Source of the DNA: Candidatus Parepulonipiscium sp. PG-Nuni2H_MBin01
Lineage (GTDB): Bacteria > Bacillota > Clostridia > Lachnospirales > Cellulosilyticaceae
Assembly (NCBI GenBank): GCA_001994995.1
Contig: MDJM01000006.1
Coordinates: forward strand, 1 to 64,000
DNA: 64,000 nucleotides
Direction of reading: 5' to 3'
A program made the translations under genes and the position numbers. The notes under the pieces were generated by a model that was given only the letters and a program-made list of their open reading frames with translations, was not told the DNA's origin and did not search any database. Below, piece by piece: positions 8,361-16,933 of this stretch (position 1 is the first letter of the stretch; the number at the start of each line of letters is the position of its first letter).

Positions 8361-9629
8361 ATGTTCGTTGATTATGCAAAAATATTTTTACAATCAGGAC
8401 GCGGTGGCGATGGGCATGTTTCTTTTAGGAGAGAGAAATATGTGCCAAATGGAGGGCCTGATGGAGGTGATGGAGGCCGAGGTGGCCATATAATTTTTGA
8501 GGTTGACCCAGGGTCTAGTACACTTATGGATTTTAAGCATCGTAGACATTATAAAGCTAAGCCTGGCGAACCTGGAGGCAAAAAACGTTGCCATGGTAAA
8601 GATGGTGAGGATTTAATTATAAAAGTACCAAAGGGAACTATTATACGTGAAGTTGAAAGTGGTAAAATTATTGCTGATATGCACCAAAATGATGACCGTA
8701 AAATTATTTTTAAAGGGGGCAAAGGAGGCAAAGGTAATCAACATTTTGCTACTGCGACTAGACAAGCTCCTAAATATGCCGAAAAAGGACGAGATTCAAA
8801 AGAGTATTGGGTTACATTAGAACTAAAAATGATTGCTGATGTAGGACTAGTTGGGTTTCCAAATGTAGGAAAATCCACGCTACTATCTATGGTAAGTAAT
8901 GCACAGCCTAAAATTGCGAATTATCATTTTACCACTTTAGCGCCTAATCTAGGAGTTGTAACTAATAAATATGGCAAAGCATTTATAATGGCAGATATTC
9001 CAGGATTAATTGAGGGGGCATCTGAAGGAGTTGGCTTAGGCCATGATTTTCTTAGACATGTTGAGAGGACTAAAGTGATAGTTCATGTAGTTGACGTATC
9101 AGGCTCTGAAGGTCGCGACCCTGTAGCAGATATTTTAACTATACAAAATGAAATAAACCAGTATAACCCAGAAATATTAGAAACTAAACCTCAAATTATT
9201 GCAGCCAATAAAATGGATATTGAAGGGGCACAAGAAAATTTTGAAAAACTAGAACAAACTTTTAGTGAGATGAAAGTTATACCGATTTCGGCAGCTACAA
9301 ATAATAATTTGCAAGAGCTGTTAGAGGATATTGCAAAATTGCTTGAAACAGTACCAAAAGAAGATATTATATTTGAAGCAGATTTTGAAGAGATATATGA
9401 AGCTAAAGATAGCTTTACTATAAGAGAAATTGAAGAAGGATACTTTGTTGTAGAAGGTGTTGGAGTGGAAAAAATGGTAGGATATACGTCACTCGATACC
9501 GAAAAAGGATTTGCATTTTTCCAAAAATATTTGCGAGACAAAGGTATTATAAATGCATTAGAAGAAGCAGGTATAGAAGAAGGTCAAATTGTAAGAATTT
9601 ATGACATAGAATTTGAATATTATAAATAG
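8361..9629 (+). CDS. obgE: GTPase ObgE/CgtA
   Basis: 422 residues from the ATG at 8361, preceded by aaggagtg; earlier in-frame codons overlap the rpmA terminator. The protein has the glycine-rich Obg fold (GRGGDGHVSF to about residue 160), the G domain with GFPNVGKST (P-loop), DIPG (G3) and NKMD (G4), and a C-terminal OCT domain, the usual Firmicutes arrangement. Obg binds the 50S subunit late in assembly and responds to (p)ppGpp; it is normally essential. In Bacillus it also influences sporulation. yhbY follows 12 bases downstream. Confidence 0.97.
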   Translation: MFVDYAKIFLQSGRGGDGHVSFRREKYVPNGGPDGGDGGRGGHIIFEVDPGSSTLMDFKHRRHYKAKPGEPGGKKRCHGKDGEDLIIKVPKGTIIREVESGKIIADMHQNDDRKIIFKGGKGGKGNQHFATATRQAPKYAEKGRDSKEYWVTLELKMIADVGLVGFPNVGKSTLLSMVSNAQPKIANYHFTTLAPNLGVVTNKYGKAFIMADIPGLIEGASEGVGLGHDFLRHVERTKVIVHVVDVSGSEGRDPVADILTIQNEINQYNPEILETKPQIIAANKMDIEGAQENFEKLEQTFSEMKVIPISAATNNNLQELLEDIAKLLETVPKEDIIFEADFEEIYEAKDSFTIREIEEGYFVVEGVGVEKMVGYTSLDTEKGFAFFQKYLRDKGIINALEEAGIEEGQIVRIYDIEFEYYK

Positions 9630-9641
9630 GAGGAAAATTTT

Positions 9642-9932
9642 ATGACTAGTAAACAAAGAGCTTATTTAAAGTCACTAGCACAAACTTTAGATACAACTTT
9701 CCAAATAGGAAAAAACGGTGTTACCCCAGAACTTACAAGTGCTATAGAAGAAGCCTTAGATGCTAGGGAACTTTTAAAAATAGGTGTATTAAATAATTGC
9801 ATGATGAAGCCGGGTGATATTGCAGAAATGATAAGCGGTAGAACTAACTCTACTACTGTTCAAGTGATAGGCAAAAGAATAGTGCTTTATAAACCAGCAA
9901 AACAAAATGGGAAAATTTTATTGCCTAAGTAG
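9642..9932 (+). CDS. yhbY: CRM-domain RNA-binding protein YhbY
   Basis: 96 residues, a single CRM domain as in E. coli YhbY and Bacillus YqeI, which associate with pre-50S ribosomes. Recognisable stretches are the opening LTSKQRAYLKSLAQ-type helix, FQIGKNGVT (the GxxG-like loop) and QVIGKRIVLYKP. The start follows aggagg. It lies between obgE and nadD-yqeK, a common order in Firmicutes that links it to ribosome assembly. Confidence 0.94.
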   Translation: MTSKQRAYLKSLAQTLDTTFQIGKNGVTPELTSAIEEALDARELLKIGVLNNCMMKPGDIAEMISGRTNSTTVQVIGKRIVLYKPAKQNGKILLPK

Positions 9933-9978
9933 AACAAAAGTCAATCAAAAAAATGGCTAGAGCCTAAAAGGAGTTTAT

Positions 9979-11172
9979 ATGGATATTGGTATTATGGGTG
10001 GAACATTTGACCCGATTCATATGGGTCATCTGATAATGGCACAACAAGTTAAGCAGCAATTCCAATTGGACAAAATTTTATTTATACCTACTGGTAGCCC
10101 ATCACATAAACGTCATGTTGAGGTTACTGATAGTATGCATAGATATACGATGACTAAGCTTGCTATTTGCGATAATGATGATTTTGAAATTACGGATTAC
10201 GAAATCAAAAAAGAAGGCATCACTTATACTTTTGATACAATAACGCACCTAAGACAGGTATACAATGCTAATTTATACTTTATTATAGGTGATGATAGCT
10301 TATTAAGTTTATTACAATGGTATAAGGCAACAGAATTATTGAAGTTATGTAAATTTGTTGTGGTTAGTAGGCCATCTTACGATAATGAAGAGGTTATTAA
10401 GCAAATACAATTTCTAACAAACAATCATAAAGCCGAGATTTTACATTTAGAATTTCTTGATATAGGAATTTCATCAACTCAAATACGAGAAAAAGTGTAT
10501 AACTCTCAATCTATAAAATATCTAGTACCCGATGTAGTCCAAAATTATATTAATAGACATAAGATATACCATAATAAACTTACACTCTCACAAGAGTTTG
10601 TTGACTCATCTATGGATTATATAAAAAATAAACTTACTAACAAGCGTTATTCACATACTATAGGCGTTGTAAAAATGGGATTAAAGCTTGCCCAAATTCA
10701 TGGAGTAGATATGAATAAAACATATATAGGAGCACTTTTTCATGATGTTGCAAAGCACATGACAGCAGAGGAAGGAGCAGGGTATGAAGTGGAATTTGAT
10801 GAATTTGAATTAAAATATCCCCATACTCAACATGGAAAACTAGGCGCTGCATTAATTCAAAAAGAATGGAATATAACAGACGAAGACATTTTAAATAGCA
10901 TCAGATTTCATACTGTGGGAAGACTTGATATGTCTAAGCTAGAACAGGTTGTATATTTAGCAGATATGGTAGAGTATAGCAGAGGATTTAGTGATGAACT
11001 AGAGCACCTGAGAGAAGTTTGTTATAAAAATTTGGATGAAGCTATGTATTTAGCTCTTACTATCACCAAAGACTTTGTAGTGAATGTTAAAAAAATGGAA
11101 ATCCATCCTATTGTAGATAAAGTTATAGAGCAGTATCGGAGAGGAGATATGCATGGAAAAAGGTTCATATAG
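9979..11172 (+). CDS. nadD: Fused nicotinate-nucleotide adenylyltransferase (NadD) and HD-domain YqeK
   Basis: 397 residues, about twice a normal NadD. Residues 1-190 are NadD, which adenylates nicotinate mononucleotide in NAD synthesis: GGTFDPIHMGH (7-17, with the HxGH motif) and ISSTQIR (164-170). Residues 205-397 are a complete YqeK: HD motif at His255-Asp256 (GALFHDVAKH) plus His in PHTQHG and RFHTVG. YqeK enzymes hydrolyse Ap4A symmetrically to ADP. In most Firmicutes these are two adjacent genes; here one frame runs through with no internal stop. The last 20 bases overlap rsfS. Confidence 0.95.
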   Translation: MDIGIMGGTFDPIHMGHLIMAQQVKQQFQLDKILFIPTGSPSHKRHVEVTDSMHRYTMTKLAICDNDDFEITDYEIKKEGITYTFDTITHLRQVYNANLYFIIGDDSLLSLLQWYKATELLKLCKFVVVSRPSYDNEEVIKQIQFLTNNHKAEILHLEFLDIGISSTQIREKVYNSQSIKYLVPDVVQNYINRHKIYHNKLTLSQEFVDSSMDYIKNKLTNKRYSHTIGVVKMGLKLAQIHGVDMNKTYIGALFHDVAKHMTAEEGAGYEVEFDEFELKYPHTQHGKLGAALIQKEWNITDEDILNSIRFHTVGRLDMSKLEQVVYLADMVEYSRGFSDELEHLREVCYKNLDEAMYLALTITKDFVVNVKKMEIHPIVDKVIEQYRRGDMHGKRFI

Positions 11173-11503
11173 TTTGGCTGCAAAAATATCCCAGATTTTA
11201 GATAAGAAAAAATTAGATAGCATTGAAGTCATTGATGTAAGAGAATTAACTGCACTTACTGATTATTTTGTAATAGCAGTATGTTCCAATACTAGGCAAA
11301 CAAAAGCTACTGCTGAAGAGCTAGAATATCAGTTAGAGCAGCAAGGGAATATGGTTTATCAAAAAGAAGGTTATAGCACATCAACTTGGATATTACTCGA
11401 TTATTTAGGGGTAATAGTTCATATATTATATAAAGAAGATGCCGATTTCTATGGGATTCATAGGTTATGGCAAGATGGAATACAAATAAGCCCCTCAATT
11501 TAG
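11153..11503 (+). CDS. rsfS: Ribosomal silencing factor RsfS
   Basis: 116 residues, the size of the Iojap/RsfS family. Motifs are VIDVRELTALTDYFVIAVCSNTRQ, split here as VIDVRELT and DYFVI, then the WILLDYLGVIVHI block and the closing RLWQD. RsfS binds L14 on the 50S subunit and blocks subunit joining when nutrients are low. The order nadD-yqeK-rsfS is conserved, and the start lies inside the end of the preceding gene. The terminator hairpin includes its stop codon. Confidence 0.95.
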   Translation: MEKGSYSLAAKISQILDKKKLDSIEVIDVRELTALTDYFVIAVCSNTRQTKATAEELEYQLEQQGNMVYQKEGYSTSTWILLDYLGVIVHILYKEDADFYGIHRLWQDGIQISPSI

Positions 11504-11512
11504 GGGCTACTT
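11489..11512. terminator. Bidirectional terminator between rsfS and dacF
   Basis: AGCCCC and GGGGCT with an 8-base loop. The genes on both sides converge on it. Confidence 0.7.
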
Positions 11513-11521
11513 GTATTTAGC

Positions 11522-12811
11522 TCATTTATACTTATATTTTAATGAACGATAAAATTTTTGTTTTTTACGAAACTTTCCATAAACATATCCTAACGTAGCT
11601 AAAGCTATAACTCCCATTGTTGCTATTATAATTGAAGTTAATATTGTAGAATCACTTTCATTAGCTGGAAAACTATACGCTTGTGGTGCTGGCAGAAAAT
11701 CAATAGATGATATAATAAGCTCAGTAGATGCAATCTTCTTGCCATTATAACTATAAGAAATATCTCCAACAACATCACCTATACTAGCGCCTAAAGTAAG
11801 ATTTTTTTCAAGGTTTAACTCAATATCCAAATCTTTCTCAAAAACATCTGCACTTACAACTGCTGTAACATCTTCTTTTGTACTTATTGTACATGTTGCT
11901 ACTTCAAATAACTTACCACTTTGTATAGAATATAGTGGTGCAACAGTCAATGTTTTGTCAGCTAAACTAAGATTAAGAGATTGGAACGAACTAAATCCAT
12001 AATCTAATAACTTAATTGTATCAGCATAATATGTGGAAATATCCCCCTGTAAAATAACAACTATAAGATCAACCTCACCTTGTCTAGCTACTGTAACCAA
12101 AGTATTGCCCGCTTGACTAGTATAACCAGTCTTACCTCCTATAACATCACTTCTAAACCGTTGAGAGTCTCTAATTGGGTTCATCAAACTATGTTGCTGG
12201 GATAAATAAATAGTCTCATTAGTCATATTAGTTGACTGAATTTGATAAGTAGGCGTGTCCATTATCTCAAGAAAATAGCTGTTATCATAAATAGCTTGAG
12301 TAATAAGGGCCATATCATAAGCAGTAGTATAATGTTCAGAGTCATGAAGTCCATGAGGGTTTTTAAATTGAGTTGAAGTAGCACCTAATGAATGTGCTCT
12401 AGCAGTCATTAATGCACCAAAATTTTCAATGGACCCTCCAACTGCTTCTGCCAGTCCATTTGCTACCTCATTGGCTGAATTTAATAACAGCGCATGCAAC
12501 GCTTGATTAACTGTAAGCTCCTCCCCTACATCCATAGCAATATGACTACTTCCATATTCTATACTAAAAATTGCTTCCCGTGAAAATTTAATAATATCTG
12601 TGGGAGATAAGTTTTCAATTACCAGTAAAGCCGTCATAATTTTTGTAATACTTGCAGGATAAGTCTGTGTATAAGCATTTTTTTCGTATAATATAGTTCC
12701 AGTTTTAGCGTCCATTAAAATTGCGATATTAGCGTTAATTGTAGGTGCATTAGCATATACATTCATAGTTTGTAGTAATAAACATACAATTATTAATAAT
12801 ATTCTTTTCAT
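11522..12811 (-). CDS. dacF: D-alanyl-D-alanine carboxypeptidase (PBP5/DacF type)
   Basis: About 429 residues. Signal peptide MKRILLIIVCLLLQ..YA, then the serine-hydrolase domain with all three motifs: SITK (SxxK), SAN (SxN) and KTG. These enzymes remove the terminal D-Ala from peptidoglycan stem peptides. A C-terminal domain is followed by a membrane anchor (TSIIIATMGVIALATLGY) and a basic tail, so the catalytic part faces outward. I use the ATG at 12811; a TTG three codons upstream (12820) is possible, since the aaaggag site lies awkwardly for both. DacF is a functional guess among PBP5-like proteins; in Bacillus dacF neighbours spoIIA, but here it is 38 kb away. Confidence 0.9.
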   Translation of the reverse strand: MKRILLIIVCLLLQTMNVYANAPTINANIAILMDAKTGTILYEKNAYTQTYPASITKIMTALLVIENLSPTDIIKFSREAIFSIEYGSSHIAMDVGEELTVNQALHALLLNSANEVANGLAEAVGGSIENFGALMTARAHSLGATSTQFKNPHGLHDSEHYTTAYDMALITQAIYDNSYFLEIMDTPTYQIQSTNMTNETIYLSQQHSLMNPIRDSQRFRSDVIGGKTGYTSQAGNTLVTVARQGEVDLIVVILQGDISTYYADTIKLLDYGFSSFQSLNLSLADKTLTVAPLYSIQSGKLFEVATCTISTKEDVTAVVSADVFEKDLDIELNLEKNLTLGASIGDVVGDISYSYNGKKIASTELIISSIDFLPAPQAYSFPANESDSTILTSIIIATMGVIALATLGYVYGKFRKKQKFYRSLKYKYK

Positions 12812-13026
12812 ATAATTCAAAAAGCTCCTTTCTATTAGTAAGTAGTATTTACCAAATTTTTAAAAATAAAACAGTTGCCAACATAATTCTCTTGGGTCAT
12901 ATTAATGAGTATACCATAAAATTGGGTATAAATGGAAGTGAGATAAAAAAATTTTAAAATTTTATCGCTTATCGTGACTAATTTATGAAAAAAATGTTAA
13001 AACTTTGTACAAGAGGTGATTATGTT

Positions 13027-13629
13027 ATGAATCTAGTGCTAAAATATAAAGCAGTAACATCATTTATCTTGCTAGCAGTTATTGTCACAATATTTTCTAT
13101 GTCCAACAATGCCAACGTGGAATCTAGTTATATCGAAAGTTCCGCAGTTGTTGAAACAGATATTGAAGAAGATGTAGAGGAAGACATTCAAGATTTGCAA
13201 CTAGGTCCAATGCCTATATACATTTGTGGTGAAGTACTAAGCCCCGGTGTATATTTAATGAATGAAGGGGACTTAGTAATTGATTTAGTCTTAGAAGCAC
13301 AAGGAATGACTGAAGATGCTGATACTACAGCTATTAATTTAGCTCAGCCACTAGAGGCGAATACAATGATAGTTATCCCTAAAATAGGGGATAATGTACA
13401 ACCAGCACAACAAGCAGGCAATGTAAGTGACGATGGAAAAGTAAATATAAACACTGCTACAGAAGCAGAACTTAGGACCCTTAGTGGTATAGGCGACGTT
13501 AAAGCGCTAGCTATTATTGACTATAGGACAGCTAATGGTAATTTTACGAGTATTGAAGATATAAAAAATGTTACAGGTATTGGGGATAAAACTTTTGAAG
13601 CTATACAAAATAATATTAAAGTGAATTAA
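13027..13629 (+). CDS. comEA: Competence protein ComEA (SLBB plus helix-hairpin-helix)
   Basis: 200 residues from the ATG at 13027, chosen because agaggtg lies 8 bases upstream; an in-frame ATG at 12985 lacks a site. An N-terminal membrane anchor (TSFILLAVIVTIF) is followed by an acidic linker, an SLBB domain (MPIYICGEVLSPGVY) and a C-terminal double helix-hairpin-helix (VNINTATEAEL, LSGIGDVKA, VTGIGDKT) that binds double-stranded DNA. ComEA receives DNA at the outer membrane face and passes it to ComEC. comEC is 3.3 kb downstream, separated by a two-component system. Confidence 0.93.
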   Translation: MNLVLKYKAVTSFILLAVIVTIFSMSNNANVESSYIESSAVVETDIEEDVEEDIQDLQLGPMPIYICGEVLSPGVYLMNEGDLVIDLVLEAQGMTEDADTTAINLAQPLEANTMIVIPKIGDNVQPAQQAGNVSDDGKVNINTATEAELRTLSGIGDVKALAIIDYRTANGNFTSIEDIKNVTGIGDKTFEAIQNNIKVN

Positions 13630-13723
13630 ATTACACATTTAAGAATATTTTTAAAATGTAAGGCTTATAAAGAGGCGATAAATAGTGGGGATAAAATATT
13701 TGGAATTAAATTAGGAGGACGTT

Positions 13724-14410
13724 ATGAATATTAAAGTATTAGTTGTAGATGATGAAAAATTGATTGTAAAAGGAATTATGTTTAGTTTAGCGCAAGAAGG
13801 TTGGGAAGTTGAGGCAGCTTATGATGGAGAGGAAGCAGTTAATCGCATTAAAAATGAGAATTATGATGTAGTGGTACTAGACCTTATGATTCCTAAACAT
13901 AATGGACTAGAAGTATGCCAAATCGTAAGAGAATTCTCGCAAGTGCCAATTGTAATGTTAACAGCAAAAGGTGAGGATATGGATAAGATTATGGGCCTTG
14001 AATATGGAGCGGATGATTATGTTACAAAACCGTTTAATATACTTGAATTAAAAGCTCGTATCAAAGCTATTTTAAGACGTGCAACCAATACTGATAAAGA
14101 TTATAATAAAAAATCAATTGAAGTAGGCGGTTTGAGATTAGAGGTTAATGGCAAAAGAGTATTTTTAGATAATCAGGAAGTTAACCTTACAGCTAAAGAA
14201 TTTGATATGCTAGAACTTTTTGCAACACACCAAGGCAAAGTATACAACAGAGAACAGTTACTAAACACAATTTGGGGCGAAGGTTATCCAGGAGACGTAA
14301 GAACTGTTGACGTTCATGTTAGAAGACTTAGAGAAAAGATTGAACCAAATCCCGGACAACCACAATATATCCATACCAAATGGGGGGTAGGTTACTATTT
14401 TAAAGACTAG
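13724..14410 (+). CDS. OmpR/PhoB-family response regulator
   Basis: 228 residues. Receiver domain with the acidic pair DD (9-10), phosphoacceptor Asp53 (VVVLDLM), Thr in MLTAKG and Lys in VTKPF; then a winged-helix DNA-binding domain (about 130-228) ending RTVDVHVRRLREKIE and GVGYYFKD. It is closest in look to the WalR/PhoP group, but the target genes are unknown. The start follows aggagg. The kinase gene begins at its 3' end, probably overlapping it. Probably co-transcribed with the kinase and the GerMN protein. Confidence 0.95.
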   Translation: MNIKVLVVDDEKLIVKGIMFSLAQEGWEVEAAYDGEEAVNRIKNENYDVVVLDLMIPKHNGLEVCQIVREFSQVPIVMLTAKGEDMDKIMGLEYGADDYVTKPFNILELKARIKAILRRATNTDKDYNKKSIEVGGLRLEVNGKRVFLDNQEVNLTAKEFDMLELFATHQGKVYNREQLLNTIWGEGYPGDVRTVDVHVRRLREKIEPNPGQPQYIHTKWGVGYYFKD

Positions 14411-15842
14411 GAAAACAAGATGGTTTCATAGTTTAAGATGGCAATTATTCTTTGTTTTTGTGTGTGTTAGTGCAATTCCTTTAATTTTATTTTCAATATT
14501 ATCTTATAGCAGGATAGAGTCTTATTTTATAGGCAACAGCAAGACTGAATGGACGCGTCAGGCTAATTTAGTGGCAACAAGAATTACAGAGAATAGTTCA
14601 TATTTAAAAGATGGCAGAAATTATAACGAATTTACTAGCCAAATCTCTGCTATTGGTAGCGAACTTAGCATTAGTGCAAGGGTTGTAGTTGTTGATTCTC
14701 AAGGATTTATAGTAGCAGATTCTAGTAAAATCGATGTAAATAACATGCTCCTTACAACCCAAGTATTAAATGCGCTCAATAAGAGAAACAGTGCCGAGAA
14801 AGTATTCCAATATGGCCAAAACATAATGAGTACTGCTGTTGCCATTAGAGATGAAGAAAATCCAGATAACGTACTTGGTGTTGTAGTGCTATCTGCAAAC
14901 ATTGATGATGTATATATTTGGTTAGAGGAATTAGCTACTCAAATTTATTTACTATCCTTATTAACCAGTTTATTGATGGGATTACTAAGCTTTTTTACAT
15001 CTTCACTTATTACACGCCCGGTTCAAGCTCTAATGCGCTCAGTTCAAAAAGTAACTAGTGGACAATTAGAAGAAAAAATCATAGTTAGTGGCAAAGGCGA
15101 AATGGCGGAGCTTGCAGAGGCATTTAACCATATGACTGAGCAGTTACAACGTGTAGATGAATCGAGGCAGGAATTTGTAGCAAACGTATCCCATGAACTA
15201 AAAACTCCACTTGCTTCCGTCAAAGTATTAACTGAATCCCTTATGTTCCAGGACAATGTGCCAATTGAAATGTACCAAGAATTTTTCTATGATATAAACT
15301 CTGAAGTAGATAGGCTAAACAATATTATTACAGATTTATTATCACTAGTAAAATTAGATAGCAACAAAGTGCATTTAAACATTACCGAGACATATCTAAA
15401 CGCTCTTACAGAAGCTATATTAAAACGGCTTGAACCTATCGCTAGGAAAAAAAATATAACCCTTATATATGAAAGTCATCAAGATATACTAATAGACGCA
15501 GATGAAGTTAAATTAACACTTGCTATATCCAATTTAATAGAAAATGGGATAAAATATACTAAAGATGGTGGAAACGTAAAGGTAACAATACAAAGCGATT
15601 TACAAGATGCTTTTATAACTGTTGTAGACACCGGAGTGGGTATTGCAAAGGAAGAACAGCCGCGTATATTTGAACGATTTTATAGAACTGATAAAACTAG
15701 AAATCGGGAAACTGGAGGTACGGGTTTAGGTCTTGCTATAACCTATAGAACAGTAATTATGCATAATGGGTCAATTCAAGTAAATAGTACGGAAGGGGTG
15801 GGTTCTACTTTTGTTATACAAATACCTATCAAACAAGTTTAG
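14397..15842 (+). CDS. Membrane sensor histidine kinase, probable ATT start
   Basis: TM segment, extracellular sensor of about 120 residues, second TM (IYLLSLLTSLLMGLLSFFT), HAMP, HisKA with phospho-His in NVSHELKTP, and HATPase_c (ENGIKYT, DTGVGI, GTGLGL). The first conventional start is GTG at 14460, but it has no ribosome site and would cut the first TM. The same frame is open upstream to 14391 and encodes TRKTRWFHSLRWQLFFVF, a typical positive-inside kinase N-terminus. The only plausible start there is ATT at 14397, with GGGGGG nine bases before it inside the response-regulator gene. From that start the protein has 481 residues. The ligand is unknown. Confidence 0.85.
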   Translation: MLKTRKTRWFHSLRWQLFFVFVCVSAIPLILFSILSYSRIESYFIGNSKTEWTRQANLVATRITENSSYLKDGRNYNEFTSQISAIGSELSISARVVVVDSQGFIVADSSKIDVNNMLLTTQVLNALNKRNSAEKVFQYGQNIMSTAVAIRDEENPDNVLGVVVLSANIDDVYIWLEELATQIYLLSLLTSLLMGLLSFFTSSLITRPVQALMRSVQKVTSGQLEEKIIVSGKGEMAELAEAFNHMTEQLQRVDESRQEFVANVSHELKTPLASVKVLTESLMFQDNVPIEMYQEFFYDINSEVDRLNNIITDLLSLVKLDSNKVHLNITETYLNALTEAILKRLEPIARKKNITLIYESHQDILIDADEVKLTLAISNLIENGIKYTKDGGNVKVTIQSDLQDAFITVVDTGVGIAKEEQPRIFERFYRTDKTRNRETGGTGLGLAITYRTVIMHNGSIQVNSTEGVGSTFVIQIPIKQV

Positions 15843-16875
15843 TTGGGTTTGCGTTCTATTGATATTAATAGTTGCATATGTGGTGATTGGTATAAATATT
15901 TTTACATGTATATCATTAGCTATCTTACTATTAATAGTACGTATAATGAGTGAAGAAAAGATAAGAATATCTAACAAATTTATAGCTGTGGTTGCTTTAA
16001 CACTAATAACAGCTGCATGTTCACGGCTATCCATTAATGAAAATACAGATATGTATAATATATACTACTTTAATCAAACGGATAACAGTATGACAGTAGA
16101 ATCCATTGCATTAGGCTTTGCAGAAGATGCAATTGGCGAAGTTATACTATATTCTATTGTAGAACAGCTATATAATAGAATTATTTCAAATATATCAGTA
16201 GTGCCTATTAATCTTCATTTAAGAAATAACGTAGCCTCAGTAGCCTTTGGGGACAATTACTTAGAACTTACTGCTACAGAACAAATACTACTAAGAGCAT
16301 CTCTCATATACACTTTAACCGATTTAGACTTTATAGAAGGAGTAGAGTTTTTTATAGATGCTCAACCTTTAACTAATAATTATGGAGTAACAGTAGGGGT
16401 TATGGATAAAGAGGATATTATATTTGCAGGCATTAACCCAAATCCAACCACTAACTATCAGAATATTACTTTATATTTTAGAAAAGAAGGTACTAACGCA
16501 CTAGTAGCAGAAAATAGAGAAATTCAAGTTAATAAAGATGTTCCACTTGAACAATATATTCTTGAAGAATTAGTAAGGGGTCCTATGCAAAGTGGTTTAG
16601 AGGCCACTTTACCACAAACTACTACAATCAATTATATTGAAACTAAAGAAAATGTTTGTCAGGTAGATTTATCCTATAATAGACAGGCAAAAGAAATACT
16701 TGCTGAATATGGTGAAGAGTTATTCGTATACTCAATTGTAAATTCCTTAACTGAAATTTGGACTATACAAAAAGTAGGATTTTTAATTAATGGAGAAAAA
16801 CAAGATTATGTTGCAGGCAGTATGGACTTAAATGTGTTATTTGAAAGAAATGAGAATGTAATCACATCAAAATAA
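15811..16875 (+). CDS. GerMN-domain membrane protein (GerM/LpqB-like)
   Basis: 354 residues from TTG 15811, which follows gggtggg by 8 bases and overlaps the kinase gene. The N-terminus has two hydrophobic segments, the second ending in a lipobox-like TAAC (Cys about residue 70). An alternative ATG at 15946 would give a classical lipoprotein but has no ribosome site. The exported part holds two GerMN modules (about 100-200 and 215-345; e.g. ILLRASLIYTLTDL and VYSIVNSLTEI), as in Bacillus GerM, a spore cortex/germination protein. Actinobacteria place the GerMN lipoprotein LpqB behind the MtrA-MtrB two-component pair in the same order, suggesting this protein modulates the kinase. Function inferred. 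Confidence 0.8.
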   Translation: MLYKYLSNKFSWVCVLLILIVAYVVIGINIFTCISLAILLLIVRIMSEEKIRISNKFIAVVALTLITAACSRLSINENTDMYNIYYFNQTDNSMTVESIALGFAEDAIGEVILYSIVEQLYNRIISNISVVPINLHLRNNVASVAFGDNYLELTATEQILLRASLIYTLTDLDFIEGVEFFIDAQPLTNNYGVTVGVMDKEDIIFAGINPNPTTNYQNITLYFRKEGTNALVAENREIQVNKDVPLEQYILEELVRGPMQSGLEATLPQTTTINYIETKENVCQVDLSYNRQAKEILAEYGEELFVYSIVNSLTEIWTIQKVGFLINGEKQDYVAGSMDLNVLFERNENVITSK

Positions 16876-16880
16876 TTTAA

Positions 16881-16905
16881 GAGGGGTTACAGCCCCTCTT
16901 TTTTG
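16881..16905 (+). terminator. Terminator after GerMN gene
   Basis: GAGGGG, loop TTACAG, CCCCTC, then six T. Confidence 0.93.
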
Positions 16906-16933
16906 TTGTAAACGTTAGAAAGGTAAGATAGTA

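Noticed and set aside
12841-12984. SigmaA promoters for the divergent dacF/comEA pair
   Set aside because: Several AT-rich boxes (e.g. TTGCCA and TTGGGT with poor -10 partners) are possible, but none has both good hexamers and spacing, so none is annotated.
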